From assembly GCA_031295725.1 (NCBI GenBank), contig JAUMNV010000202.1, positions 1-24,443 on the forward strand: 24,443 bases of DNA, given 5' to 3'. Position numbers and translations under genes: made by a program. This DNA comes from Collinsella sp. GTDB taxonomy: Bacteria > Actinomycetota > Coriobacteriia > Coriobacteriales > Coriobacteriaceae. This document shows, one piece after another, positions 14,885 through 23,181 of the stretch; position 1 is the stretch's first letter; each line of letters begins with the position of its first letter. The notes beneath the pieces were generated by a model. That model was not told the origin of the DNA, made no database searches, and was given only the letters and a program-made list of their open reading frames with translations.

Positions 14885-16225
14885 ATGCTTACTACCAAGG
14901 AAGCAGCCGAACTGCTCGGCATCACTCCGCGCAGGGTGCAGGAGCTCATAAAAAACGGAGCACTTGAGGCCCGCAAGGCTTCTGGTGTATGGCTCATCGA
15001 CAAAGACAGCGTCGACACGCGACTCCGCTCCGTGACCAAAACGGGGGGACGTCCCCGCCGCGGCCACGGTAAGAGCGAGATCGCGTTCACCCTCATGAAC
15101 CGCACGCACGAAGTCGCTCAGCTGGTCTACAACACATCGCGAAAAGACTTTACCCACATCGGCGCCGACATCGATTACGCCCACGCCCCTATTGGGGTAT
15201 TTGGCCCCAATAGCCCCATATCGCTCGACTCCTTCCGCATCTGGTGGCGCGGCCGCGGTATCCCGCTCGCACGCATTGGGCTAGCCTCCCTGCTTGCAGA
15301 AGCCGCAGTCGATGTTCCCGATGAACTCGTACAGCGAAATCTTGGCCTCTCCTTATCCGACCAGTATTGGATTAGGCCCCAAGACTCCGGCCTCGCGTGG
15401 GAAGATATCAATTTCTTCAATAATGCCTTTGATGACGTCTCGCTAACCATTGCACCCTTCGCCCCAGAGGGAAAAGTTGCTGCCGCAAAGCCCGACAACA
15501 CCTCGGACGGCAATCTTCAAAAGTACTGGACATGCGAGGGCGGGCGTCGAATTCTGCATAAGGCAGGAGCGCACCTGAACCAGGAACCTTATAACGAGCT
15601 GGTGGCGACCACGCTCCACCATCGCATCCTAAACACCTGCGATTATGTGCCTTACTCGCTCGAGGGCACGGGCACTTCCGCTCTGAGCATATGCGATGTC
15701 TTCTTAACTGATGAAGAAGAGTATGTCCCTGCGTTCTATGTAAACCAGTACGCGAACGCAGGTGAACGACTAACCGACTACGAGCGATACGTAGCAAACT
15801 GCGAGGAGCTCGGGGTGACAGGCGTCAAGGATGCCCTTGACCGCATGATCGTGTGTGACGACATCATCGCCAACTACGATCGTCATTGGCGCAACTTCGG
15901 CCTCGTGCGAAACGTCAACTCACTAGTCTGCAGACCAGCCCCCATCTTCGATTCGGGCTCATCGCTCTGGTGCAACATTTCTCTTGAGGAGCTTCAGACA
16001 GGAGAGCACAGTTTTACCAGCGCGCAGTTTCATTCAAGCCCCGCGAAACAAATGCTGCTTGTTGAGGATATGAGCTGGTTTGACGGCGACAAACTCGAAG
16101 GTTTTGTCGACGAGGCAATCGAGATTCTGTCTAAAAACGATGCCCTAGCAGCGAGACTGTCTTATCTAAAAGAGGCGCTAACGTGGCGCCTCGAAAGAAT
16201 GATCGACATCGCTGAATGGAGTTAG
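14885..16225 (+). CDS. Helix-turn-helix/HipA-like kinase fusion protein
   Basis: A 446-residue protein in two parts. Residues 1-48 are an excisionase/MerR-type helix-turn-helix (LTTKEAAELLGITPRRVQEL then a short wing, GVWLIDKDSV). The remainder, from about residue 65, resembles HipA-like kinases: the catalytic-loop pattern NYDRHWRNFG gives candidate catalytic D332 and N337, and PIFDSGSSLW gives the metal-binding D356. HipA enzymes are serine/threonine kinases, classically toxins that phosphorylate GltX and are held by a separate HTH antitoxin, HipB. Here the DNA-binding part is in the same chain and no hipB is adjacent. ATG 14885 has GAAGGG upstream. A palindromic operator lies just before it. 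The gene ends 27 bases from the convergent NYN gene. Automatic annotation may call it an excisionase, which would mislead. Confidence 0.75.
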   Translation: MLTTKEAAELLGITPRRVQELIKNGALEARKASGVWLIDKDSVDTRLRSVTKTGGRPRRGHGKSEIAFTLMNRTHEVAQLVYNTSRKDFTHIGADIDYAHAPIGVFGPNSPISLDSFRIWWRGRGIPLARIGLASLLAEAAVDVPDELVQRNLGLSLSDQYWIRPQDSGLAWEDINFFNNAFDDVSLTIAPFAPEGKVAAAKPDNTSDGNLQKYWTCEGGRRILHKAGAHLNQEPYNELVATTLHHRILNTCDYVPYSLEGTGTSALSICDVFLTDEEEYVPAFYVNQYANAGERLTDYERYVANCEELGVTGVKDALDRMIVCDDIIANYDRHWRNFGLVRNVNSLVCRPAPIFDSGSSLWCNISLEELQTGEHSFTSAQFHSSPAKQMLLVEDMSWFDGDKLEGFVDEAIEILSKNDALAARLSYLKEALTWRLERMIDIAEWS

Positions 16226-16251
16226 CGAGGCAGCATTGCCCCGCCAACTCC
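16218..16251. terminator. Possible shared terminator hairpin of convergent genes
   Basis: Arms 16218-16231 and 16238-16251 pair over 14 bp with two mismatches that become G-U pairs in minus-strand RNA; 6-base loop. It spans the end of the HipA-like gene and the gap to the NYN gene. There is no T run, so termination is uncertain. Confidence 0.4.
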
Positions 16252-16252
16252 C

Positions 16253-16930
16253 CTACCGGCCACGTAGGGCCTTGAGCTTGGCCAGGGCATCGGGGCTCAG
16301 GCGGCTGCCCAGAGTCATCTTGATCTGCGGAGCTTCCTCTGCCTCGTGAACGTCGTTATCGATCTGTTTAATCTCGTCTACCAGCATACGGCTCGAGATG
16401 CGCGTAACGCCCTTGCCCATGACGACGGCCTGGATCGTGCCGTCGCTCGATACCACGGAGCACGCGCGACCTTCCTCGCGTGCCTCGATGCAGAGCTTCT
16501 GCACCACGGTATCGGCCGAAACACCCGTCGGTGAAAACTCGATGCGCACGCCGCGGGCCGGCAGGTTGGGGCGCTCGTTGGAGATATTGCCCGCGCCGTC
16601 GAACACGATCACGGCCTCGTAGCGGCCCTGGGCAAACGCCGCCACGTCGTTAATGAGGGCAGTGCGCGCCATATCGTGAACGTCGCTGGAATACGGATCG
16701 TCGGAATGGTCGTACACGAGCTTTTCGTAGCGCGGCGTGCAGTGGATCACGTTGTAACCGTCGACCACCAGCAGCTCGGGCTTGTTGGAGTGCACCGTCG
16801 AGACTGGGTCGGCAATAGCCTGCGCAAACGCATTGCCGCCCACGCCATAGGTCGCGGCCGAAACAATCGGCTTGGCCGAGCCTTCGCCAAAGCGCTTGGC
16901 CTTGGACTTGGCGCGGTTCTTCTTGGACAT
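16253..16930 (-). CDS. NYN-domain ribonuclease, YacP/Rae1-like
   Basis: A 225-residue protein with a basic N-terminus and an NYN (PIN-like) domain beginning LLVVDGYNVIH near residue 51, followed by the VIVFDGAG and SSDGTIQ acidic sites expected of the fold. The family includes Bacillus YacP (Rae1), an endoribonuclease that cuts mRNA in the ribosome. Length is somewhat above the Bacillus protein because of the ~45-residue N-terminal tail. The ATG at 16928-16930 follows the rlmB stop by 3 bases. The rlmB-yacP order is the same as in Firmicutes, which supports the assignment. It is the last gene of the cluster. Confidence 0.85.
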   Translation of the reverse strand: MSKKNRAKSKAKRFGEGSAKPIVSAATYGVGGNAFAQAIADPVSTVHSNKPELLVVDGYNVIHCTPRYEKLVYDHSDDPYSSDVHDMARTALINDVAAFAQGRYEAVIVFDGAGNISNERPNLPARGVRIEFSPTGVSADTVVQKLCIEAREEGRACSVVSSDGTIQAVVMGKGVTRISSRMLVDEIKQIDNDVHEAEEAPQIKMTLGSRLSPDALAKLKALRGR

Positions 16931-16933
16931 GCG

Positions 16934-17857
16934 CTACTCCTCCCCCATGAGCTCGCCGACGTTGCGGCGCAGCCACTCAAAGCACAGCGCCGTGGTCGCC
17001 TGGGCAACATTGAGGCTCTCGGTCATGCCGCGCTGGGGAAGCTTGGTCAAAAAGTCGCATTTCTCGAGCACAAGACGCGAGATGCCGTCGCCCTCGGAAC
17101 CCATGACGAGCGCAACGCGGCCCTCGAAGGGGGCGTCCCAGCAACTGCCTTCGGCGTGCTCGGAGGCGCCGCCCACCCAAAAGCCGGCGGCCTTGAGGTC
17201 ATCGAGCGCACGGGCGATGTTGGGCACCTGCGCAACAGGCAGATGCATGACGGCGCCGGCAGAAGTCTTGTAGCTGCCGACGGTCACACCGGCGGCGCGC
17301 TTGTTGGCAATGATGACGCCCGCCGCGCCCACGACCTCGGCGGAGCGCGCGATGGCGCCAAAGTTGCCGTCGTCGGTCACATGGTCGAGCACGACGACGA
17401 GCGCCGGACCGTCGCCCGCACGGTCGAGGATATCGGCAACATCGGCATAGGGGAAGTTACCAACCTCGAGCGCAATGCCCTGGTGAGCGCCATGGCTCGA
17501 CAGCGCATCGAGCTGAGCGCGCGGCACATACTTAATGCGGACACCCGCGGCGTTGAGGTCGTCGACCAGGCGCGACAAGGCGGCATCGCGCTCCCCGCCC
17601 TCGGCAATGAGCGCGCACTTGATGGGAAAACCAGTGCGTAGCGCCTCGGCGGCAGCACGACGGCCTTCGATAAACTCACCCTTGGGAGCCTGAACGTTGT
17701 CGCGGTTGTGCTGCGGACGCGCAGACTGAGCCTGGGAGCGATTGTGCTGCTGGTCGCGGCCATCACGCTGCAGACGGCCGGTACGCTGGTCGCGACGGCT
17801 GCCACCCTTGCCGGGGTTATTGGAACGAGACCCCCCTCGCTTGCGGTTATCAGCCAT
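16934..17857 (-). CDS. rlmB: 23S rRNA 2'-O-methyltransferase, TrmH/RlmB family
   Basis: A 307-residue SPOUT methyltransferase. The three family motifs are present: LDHVTDDGNFGAIARSAE, LVMGSEGDGISRLV and LPQRGMTESLNVAQATT, which form the SAM-binding knot. An L30e-like substrate-binding domain precedes (GRRAAAEALRTGFP). The first ~60 residues are Arg/Gln/Asn/Gly-rich and probably disordered, an RNA-binding tail common in actinobacterial members. Family members methylate G2251 (RlmB) or other ribose sites; context (cysS-rlmB-yacP) favours RlmB. ATG 17857 has GAGG 9 bases upstream. A 123-base gap separates it from cysS, so it may have an additional promoter. Confidence 0.9.
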   Translation of the reverse strand: MADNRKRGGSRSNNPGKGGSRRDQRTGRLQRDGRDQQHNRSQAQSARPQHNRDNVQAPKGEFIEGRRAAAEALRTGFPIKCALIAEGGERDAALSRLVDDLNAAGVRIKYVPRAQLDALSSHGAHQGIALEVGNFPYADVADILDRAGDGPALVVVLDHVTDDGNFGAIARSAEVVGAAGVIIANKRAAGVTVGSYKTSAGAVMHLPVAQVPNIARALDDLKAAGFWVGGASEHAEGSCWDAPFEGRVALVMGSEGDGISRLVLEKCDFLTKLPQRGMTESLNVAQATTALCFEWLRRNVGELMGEE

Positions 17858-17980
17858 GTGAAAATCCTCGAGATATAGAAACTGAAATGGACGAGACGCC
17901 CTGGGACAGGTCCGGAAATCACGCCTTCGGCATTATTTTTCAGGCCAGTCCCGAGGCATCCCTACTCAAGCGCTTTGCCT

Positions 17981-19447
17981 CTAGAGAGTCTTAATGCGGG
18001 TGCCAGCGGCCGTATCCTCAATGGTGAGGCCCAGGTCCTTGAGCTGGTCGCGGATGGCGTCGGCCAGATCCCAGTTCTTGGCGGCACGGGCCTCGGCGCG
18101 GGCCTCGAGAATCTTAGCAGCGGCCTCATCCACGTCGTCGCCCGTATAGGCAACCAAACCGGCGGCAACGCCCAGCAGGCCCAGCGGCAACTCAACCTTG
18201 GGCTCGGGAAGCTCAACGCCAAACGTATCGAGCAGCTCAACCAGCGTATCGGCGGCAGCCAGGGCTGCGGCCTTGTCGGCAGCGTCACCCGCCTGCTCCA
18301 GGTACTGATTGCACTCGGTGACAAAGCCAAAGACGGCACCCATGGCACCGGCGGTGTTAAAGTCGTCGTCCATGCACTCCTTAAAGGCGGCGCGGGTCTC
18401 GGCGGCCTTGGCGGCAAACGCCTCGGCGGCAGTCTCATCGGCCTCGGCCGTCGCATGGTTCGCGGCCCAACGCAGGTTCTCGACCGTACCGGCGATACGC
18501 GTGAGCGAGTTCTCGGCACCCTCCAGGCGCTCCCAAGAAAAGTCGAGCGGCGAGCGATAGCTCGTCTGTAGCATCAGCAGGCGCAGGGCGGCAGCGGAGT
18601 GCTGCTCGAGGACCTCGGCCAGGGTAAAGAAGTTGCCGAGCGACTTGGACATCTTCTCGCCGTCTACCAGCAGCATGCCCGTGTGCATCCAGGTGTTGGA
18701 GAAGCCCTGGTGCCAGGCGCAGGTAGCCTGAGCGCACTCATTCTCGTGATGCGGGAAGGCCAGGTCGGAGCCGCCGCCGTGGATGTCAATCGGAGTGCCC
18801 AGGTAGCGATGCACCATGGCGGCGCACTCGGTGTGCCAACCGGGACGGCCCTCGCCCCAGGGGCTCGGCCAGCTGGGCTCGCCGGGCTTGGCGGCCTTCC
18901 ACAGGGCAAAGTCGAGCGGGTCGTTCTTGTCCTCGTTCTCCTCGATGCGCGCACCCACCATAAGGTCATCGATGTTGCGGCCCGAGACCTGGCCATAGTT
19001 GGGATCGCTGCGCACGGCAAAGTACACGTCGCCGTTATCGGCGGCGTAAGCGTGGCCCTGCTCGATGAGCGTCTTGATCATGGCGATCATGGGGCCGATC
19101 TCCTTGGTGGCGCGGGGGCGCACATCGGGATCGAGCACGTTGGCAGCGCGCATGACGCCAATAAACTTATCCGAGAACTCCGTCGCGACCTCGGCAGCCG
19201 TACGGCCTTGCTCGTTGGCGCGCTTGATGATCTTGTCGTCGACATCGGTGAGGTTCTGGGCGAACGTGACCTCGTAGCCGCTCGCGATGAGCCAGCGTCG
19301 AATCACATCGAAGCTGATGAACGTGCGGGCGTTGCCGATGTGAATGTTGTCGTAGACCGTGGGGCCGCACACGTACATGCGGACCTTGCCGGACTCGATG
19401 GGCTGGAACTCTTCCTTTTTATGGGTAGCGCTGTTATAGATACGCAT
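17981..19447 (-). CDS. cysS: Cysteinyl-tRNA synthetase
   Basis: A 488-residue class I synthetase. The HIGH motif reads HIGN at 36-39 (TVYDNIHIGNARTF), KMSKS is at about 264-268 (KMSKSLGNF), and the zinc ligands are visible: C27 (VCGPTVYDN), the cysteine of HTECAAM and the HHENE motif. Length is typical. ATG 19445-19447 is preceded by AAGGAG. It lies 3 bases after the ispF stop. The neighbour order ispD-ispF-cysS-rlmB-yacP parallels the Bacillus yacM-yacP cluster. Confidence 0.98.
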   Translation of the reverse strand: MRIYNSATHKKEEFQPIESGKVRMYVCGPTVYDNIHIGNARTFISFDVIRRWLIASGYEVTFAQNLTDVDDKIIKRANEQGRTAAEVATEFSDKFIGVMRAANVLDPDVRPRATKEIGPMIAMIKTLIEQGHAYAADNGDVYFAVRSDPNYGQVSGRNIDDLMVGARIEENEDKNDPLDFALWKAAKPGEPSWPSPWGEGRPGWHTECAAMVHRYLGTPIDIHGGGSDLAFPHHENECAQATCAWHQGFSNTWMHTGMLLVDGEKMSKSLGNFFTLAEVLEQHSAAALRLLMLQTSYRSPLDFSWERLEGAENSLTRIAGTVENLRWAANHATAEADETAAEAFAAKAAETRAAFKECMDDDFNTAGAMGAVFGFVTECNQYLEQAGDAADKAAALAAADTLVELLDTFGVELPEPKVELPLGLLGVAAGLVAYTGDDVDEAAAKILEARAEARAAKNWDLADAIRDQLKDLGLTIEDTAAGTRIKTL

Positions 19448-19450
19448 TCG

Positions 19451-19945
19451 TTACTCCTTAACGGTTTTCTGTAGCAGGCAGACGGCCCAGGCACCAATTC
19501 CCTCGCCTTGACCTTCCCAACCGAGCTTTTCGGTCGTGGTGGCGGCGACGCCCACGTTTTCGACGTCAACGCCCAGGGCATGGGCCAGGTTGGCGCGCAT
19601 GGCATCGCGATGCGGGGTGATCTTGGGCTGCTGGCAGGCAATGGTGCAGTCGGCATCGACAAACTCAAAGCCCAGCTCGCGCGCATAGTCCATTACGCGG
19701 GCAAGCAGCACCATCGAGTCAGCGCCCTCATAGGCGGGATCGGTGTCGGGGAATAGCTTGCCGATGTCTCCCCCGCGGCAGGCGCCCAGAATGGCGTCGG
19801 CCAAGGCGTGCGCGAGCACATCGGCATCCGAGTGGCCCAGCAGGCCGCGCTCGTAGGGAATGTCGACACCGCCGATAATACATCGACGCCCCTCCACCAG
19901 ACGGTGAACGTCGTAGCCATGGCCAATGCGCAGGTTACTGAACAT
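19451..19945 (-). CDS. ispF: 2-C-methyl-D-erythritol 2,4-cyclodiphosphate synthase
   Basis: A 164-residue IspF, which cyclises the MEP-pathway intermediate with loss of CMP. The zinc-binding RIGHGYDVHRL gives D12 and H14, followed by GLLGHSDADVLAHALADAILGA and GDIGKLFPDTDP, and the C-terminal TTEKLGWEGQGEGIGA, all diagnostic. The ATG at 19943-19945 is used because the recognisable family begins there and GGGAGAGGA lies upstream; 11 more residues in frame do not belong. The start overlaps the end of ispD by 11 bases, so the two are translationally coupled. Confidence 0.97.
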   Translation of the reverse strand: MFSNLRIGHGYDVHRLVEGRRCIIGGVDIPYERGLLGHSDADVLAHALADAILGACRGGDIGKLFPDTDPAYEGADSMVLLARVMDYARELGFEFVDADCTIACQQPKITPHRDAMRANLAHALGVDVENVGVAATTTEKLGWEGQGEGIGAWAVCLLQKTVKE

Positions 19946-20663
19946 GGGGAAGGTCCTCTCCCTCGGCCATGCGGCCAAGCAGAATCGCGGTTACGGGACG
20001 CAAGTCCTCGGGCACCGTCACCTTAAGGTTATCGCGCGGGCTCTGGACGCAGCGGACGCGCCCACCCATGCGCTCGACTAGCGACGAATCATCGGTGCCG
20101 ATAAAGCCCTCGGCAATGGCTGCAGCGTGGGCGCGCTTCATAGCATCGACGCTAAAGATCTGCGGCGTCTGCGCAGCCCAATAAAGCTCACGCGGCGGCG
20201 TCTCGACGATGTTATCGCCGTCAACAATCTTGAGCGTGTCGATCGCGGGTTGACCGCACACGACACCGTCGAGCGAGCGGTCGCCCACAAGCACGTCGAT
20301 CGCATGATCGATGGCCTCGGTCGTGATGAGCGGACGAGCGCCATCGTGAATGGCGACGTATTCAAAGCCCGCCGGCACCGCGTGCACGCCGGCACGGGTG
20401 GAATCCTGGCGGGTATCGCCGGCATCGGCAAAACTGATGGGCGTGTCATAGTCAAACGGGTCGATGGCCAGGCGACGCATCTCGGCACGACGCTCGGCAG
20501 GGCAAACCACGACGATGTGGCCGACCTTATCGCTACGGTCAAACGCGCGGATGGACCAGCTCATAAGCGGACGGCCCGCTACATTGACGAGCTGCTTGCC
20601 ACCGGGGTTACCAAAGCGCTGGCCGCTGCCACCGGCAACGACCACGGCGCATACGGGCGCCAT
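19935..20663 (-). CDS. ispD: 2-C-methyl-D-erythritol 4-phosphate cytidylyltransferase
   Basis: A 242-residue nucleotidyltransferase of the MEP isoprenoid pathway, transferring CMP to MEP. The CTP-binding VVVAGGSGQRFGNPGGKQL near residues 7-25 and the later DGARPLI, TPQIF and GTDDSSLVERMG motifs are present. Length is normal. The start ATG (20661-20663) overlaps the stop of disA by one base (TAATG), and its end overlaps ispF by 11 bases, so disA, ispD and ispF are tightly coupled. Confidence 0.96.
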   Translation of the reverse strand: MAPVCAVVVAGGSGQRFGNPGGKQLVNVAGRPLMSWSIRAFDRSDKVGHIVVVCPAERRAEMRRLAIDPFDYDTPISFADAGDTRQDSTRAGVHAVPAGFEYVAIHDGARPLITTEAIDHAIDVLVGDRSLDGVVCGQPAIDTLKIVDGDNIVETPPRELYWAAQTPQIFSVDAMKRAHAAAIAEGFIGTDDSSLVERMGGRVRCVQSPRDNLKVTVPEDLRPVTAILLGRMAEGEDLPHVQ

Positions 20664-21730
20664 TATGCGTTCCCCTGTTTGGTGCCCTTCATGCGGTACA
20701 GGGAGTCCGCAAGAATGGCAGGGTTGTTGACGCCAAAGTCGCCCAGGCGCTCCGGATCCTCGCTGATGTCGTCCATGAGCTCCTGCAGCGAGCCATACTC
20801 GTCGACGATCTTCTCGGCCACGCCGTCGCGTACGACGGACACGCGCGAAAGCGTGCGCAGGCCTAGCGGCGTCATGACGGAGTCCTCGTCCAGGTCGTCG
20901 TAACCCAGAACCGCCGCCACATGCTGTGGGTCGGACAGGTCCTTAGGCGTCATGCGAGCGAGCTCGGCGCGAATCTTCTCGGCGTTTGCCTCGGAGGAAT
21001 CGCTCGCGTAGTCTCGAATCATCAGGTCATACTCGGTATCCATGCTGGAGCCCGCGAGCTGCTCGAGCTGCATCTGCACGAGCTTGCCCTGGTTGCCCAA
21101 CTTGACAATGCAATCCTTAAGCTCGGTCTTTGCCTGCTGCATGATCTCGAAGCTCGAGAAAATACCGGTAATGTCGGCGAGCGTAACGTAGTCGTCGAGC
21201 TCGAGGGCCGTCAGGCGCAGCAGGGAGCGATCGAGCGACTGACGGGTAGTCTGGAGCGTAGCGACGAGCTGGTTGACCGAGCTCATGATGGTGGTGACGG
21301 GCTGAATCTCGTAGCTCTTGCCGTGAACGTACACGTTGACGACGGCACGACGGGCCGAGACCGAGATCACGATGGCATCGGTGAGCACCGACATGCGAGC
21401 GGCCGTACGGTGACGCATGCCAGTCTCGCTCGTGGCAAGCGAGGGATCGGGATTGAGGTGGAAGTTGGCGCGCAAGATCTGGGTGAGGTCGCCGTCGATG
21501 ACGATGGCACCGTCCATCTTGGAAAGCTCGAACAGGCGGTTCGAGGTGAACGAAATATTGAGCGGGAAGCCGTCGTTACCGGCAGCGAGCACGTTTTCGG
21601 TGTCGCCGACGCAGATAAGGGCGCCCAGGTGACCGGCGATGATCATGTCGAGGGCGGTGCGGATCGGCTGACCGGGTGCCGTCAGGCGGATGGCCTGTTC
21701 CATACGCTTTTGCAGCTCGTTCTTATCCAA
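20663..21730 (-). CDS. disA: DNA integrity scanning diadenylate cyclase DisA
   Basis: A 355-residue protein that makes c-di-AMP from two ATP and scans DNA for branched structures. The DAC domain motifs DGA (73-75) and RHR (106-108, in GMRHRTAARM) match the known catalytic positions of this family. A central helical linker and a C-terminal RuvA-like helix-hairpin-helix domain follow (LGLRTLSRVSVVRDGVAEKIV), completing the DisA layout. The start is TTG at 21728-21730; no in-frame ATG precedes it, and GGGAG lies 8 bases upstream. It is the first gene of the disA-ispD-ispF-cysS-rlmB-yacP cluster. Unlike in Bacillus, radA is not seen upstream here; mntP is divergent. Confidence 0.96.
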   Translation of the reverse strand: MDKNELQKRMEQAIRLTAPGQPIRTALDMIIAGHLGALICVGDTENVLAAGNDGFPLNISFTSNRLFELSKMDGAIVIDGDLTQILRANFHLNPDPSLATSETGMRHRTAARMSVLTDAIVISVSARRAVVNVYVHGKSYEIQPVTTIMSSVNQLVATLQTTRQSLDRSLLRLTALELDDYVTLADITGIFSSFEIMQQAKTELKDCIVKLGNQGKLVQMQLEQLAGSSMDTEYDLMIRDYASDSSEANAEKIRAELARMTPKDLSDPQHVAAVLGYDDLDEDSVMTPLGLRTLSRVSVVRDGVAEKIVDEYGSLQELMDDISEDPERLGDFGVNNPAILADSLYRMKGTKQGNA

Positions 21731-21841
21731 GGCATCGCTCCCATCGTATACGCTCCATAAACGCTAAATAGTTTCTCACGGTTTGCGTCTGCAGCGCTCG
21801 CGAAATCCGATGCTTACAGAATGAGCGAACACCGCTTAGGT

Positions 21842-21868
21842 AGCTCATTTGGGACGAGGCTCTCTTGA
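21842..21868 (+). repeat. Copy 1 of a ~27-bp dispersed sequence (AGCTnATTTGGGACG...)
   Basis: Matches 23155-23181 at about 21 of 27 positions, sharing AGCTnATTTGGGACGnGnCTCTnTT, same orientation. It lies between disA and mntP. Confidence 0.7.
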
Positions 21869-21951
21869 CTGCTCATGTGGTAGCATCGGGTCTCATATAA
21901 ATGAGGGAGTAGTCGTGTAATCGGGTTCGCCCGCAGAGAGGGAGCCAGACT

Positions 21952-22536
21952 ATGGGACTCGCAGAGCTCGTGTTGCTCGCCGTTGGCCTTTCGATGGACG
22001 CCTTTGCCGTTTCCATCTGCAAGGGTCTCGGCATGAATAAGCTCAACCTTAAAGTCGCCGTGGTACTCGGCCTGTTCTTTGGCGGCTTTCAGGCCGGCAT
22101 GCCCGTGATCGGATGGGCGCTCGGCAGTCAATTCATGGGCATCATCGGGCCCATCGACCATTGGATCGCCTTTATCCTTTTGGCCTTTATTGGCGGCAAG
22201 ATGCTGTGGGAAGCCTTTACCGAAGACGAGGATGAGGACGAAGGCGACGGCAAAGATACCGAGAATATTGACCTGGTAGAATACCTGATTCTCGCCATCG
22301 CCACCTCGATTGACGCGCTCGCCGTGGGTATCTCGTTTGCGGCGCTCTCGGTCGACATCGTTCCAGCTGTATCGCTTATCGGCGTCACAACGTTTATCTT
22401 CTCCGTCGCCGGCGTAGCGATCGGCCACACCTTTGGCGCGCGCTACGAAAAACCCGCCACCATCGTGGGTGGCGTCGTGCTCATCCTCATCGGCCTCAAG
22501 ATTCTGCTTGAGCATCTGGGGATTTTGGCACTGTAA
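21952..22536 (+). CDS. mntP: Manganese efflux pump MntP
   Basis: A 194-residue membrane protein of the MntP family (formerly DUF204/YebN), which exports Mn2+. The two internal halves each carry the conserved acidic motif: LSMDAFAVSICKG in the first helix and TSIDALAVGISFA in the fourth. Six hydrophobic segments are visible with a Asp/Glu-rich cytoplasmic loop (EDEDEDEGDGKD) at about 88-101. ATG 21952 is preceded by GGGAG. The leader contains a GGGAGTAG sequence about 48 bases before the start and a CGGG-TTCG-CCCG hairpin. No terminator is obvious after it before the hipB operator region. Confidence 0.95.
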   Translation: MGLAELVLLAVGLSMDAFAVSICKGLGMNKLNLKVAVVLGLFFGGFQAGMPVIGWALGSQFMGIIGPIDHWIAFILLAFIGGKMLWEAFTEDEDEDEGDGKDTENIDLVEYLILAIATSIDALAVGISFAALSVDIVPAVSLIGVTTFIFSVAGVAIGHTFGARYEKPATIVGGVVLILIGLKILLEHLGILAL

Positions 22537-22580
22537 CGCCAAACACAATCGCTCAAAACTCAACGCCAGCACAAGGTCTC

Positions 22581-22649
22581 ATGCAGAGTTTTGCATAATG
22601 CCTTTTCATGCAGACTTTTGCATGTCATACTGATATGCAAAAGTCTGCA
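22581..22649 (+). promoter_or_regulatory. Three-site operator and promoter of the hipB-like gene
   Basis: Three related sites: ATGCAGAGTTTTGCAT (22581-22596), ATGCAGACTTTTGCAT (22608-22623) and, inverted, ATGCAAAAGTCTGCA (22635-22649). Sites 2 and 3 are exact 15-bp complements separated by 11 bases. A weak promoter fits between them, TTTTCA (22603-22608) and CATACT (22626-22631) with a 17-base spacer, so site 2 fills the spacer. This is typical of autoregulated antitoxin operons. Confidence 0.75.
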
Positions 22650-22664
22650 CGTTAGGAGATCGCT

Positions 22665-23156
22665 GTGGATACCCTTCCCATCACCACACCGCGCCAAGCT
22701 GGCATCTATGTGCGCCAGGCACGCGAGGCTCAGGGAATCACCCGTGCGACCCTCGCTAAAAAAGCCGGCGTTTCGGAGCGTCTGCTCGCATCGCTCGAGC
22801 TAGGAGATGCCACCGGCATTCGACTCGACAAGCTGTTGAAGGTATTCGATGCTCTCGGACTGACGCTCGCCGCTCAAGGGGATATCACCGAAACGGGCAG
22901 CGAACAATCAGTCAACGCCCCGCATGCCGACCAGGAACCTCGCAGTGTCCCCAAGCGCCATCACGCTCAACGCCCTCAACATAGCAAGCGTCGCAGCGCC
23001 GTCATTCCGGCTCTTGAAGATGCACCCTTTACGTCCGAGGTCTACGACAAAGCCTTCGCAGATTTCGCCATGTCCAATCTCGGAATCTCGATTGCCACAA
23101 ACGCATCTGCCCAAGCAAAGCCTGAAGGGAACACTTCTGAGCACTATGAACATTAG
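22665..23156 (+). CDS. HipB-like helix-turn-helix regulator (antitoxin-type), partner missing
   Basis: A 163-residue protein with an N-terminal Xre/Cro helix-turn-helix: AGIYVRQAREAQGITRATLAKKAGVSERLLASLELG, then LDKLLKVFDALGLTLAAQG, the pattern of HipB/Y4mF-family antitoxins. The remaining ~85 residues are a polar, basic tail with no recognised domain and a short acidic/aromatic end (SEVYDKAFADFAMSNLGI). The start is GTG at 22665-22667 with TAGGAG upstream. In this family hipA normally follows within a few bases; here the next 270 bases have no plus-strand gene, so the toxin has been lost or never existed. The three-site operator upstream is intact, suggesting it still regulates. The stop overlaps a dispersed repeat. 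Confidence 0.75.
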   Translation: MDTLPITTPRQAGIYVRQAREAQGITRATLAKKAGVSERLLASLELGDATGIRLDKLLKVFDALGLTLAAQGDITETGSEQSVNAPHADQEPRSVPKRHHAQRPQHSKRRSAVIPALEDAPFTSEVYDKAFADFAMSNLGISIATNASAQAKPEGNTSEHYEH

Positions 23157-23181
23157 CTAATTTGGGACGTGTCTCTTTTAA
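23155..23181 (+). repeat. Copy 2 of the ~27-bp dispersed sequence
   Basis: Same orientation and about 21 of 27 positions identical to 21842-21868. It begins in the stop codon of the hipB-like gene. Confidence 0.7.

Noticed and set aside
14589..14885. tRNA-Thr(UGU) as an integration site for the HTH-HipA gene because the HTH is excisionase-like
   Set aside because: The gene lies on the 5' side of the tRNA, no integrase is present, and no repeat of the tRNA 3' end is seen in the window.
15189..15213. 9-bp inverted repeat CTATTGGGG/CCCCAATAG inside the HipA-like gene
   Set aside because: It encodes part of a normal reading frame (PIGVFGPNSPI) with no T run or regulatory context; probably incidental.
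21904..21955. Possible yybP-ykoY manganese riboswitch upstream of mntP (GGGAGTAG and a GGAGCCAGACT near the start)
   Set aside because: The end motifs are suggestive and the gene is right, but only about 30 bases lie between them, too short for the P2/P3 arms and the conserved L3 of this riboswitch. A covariance-model search would settle it.
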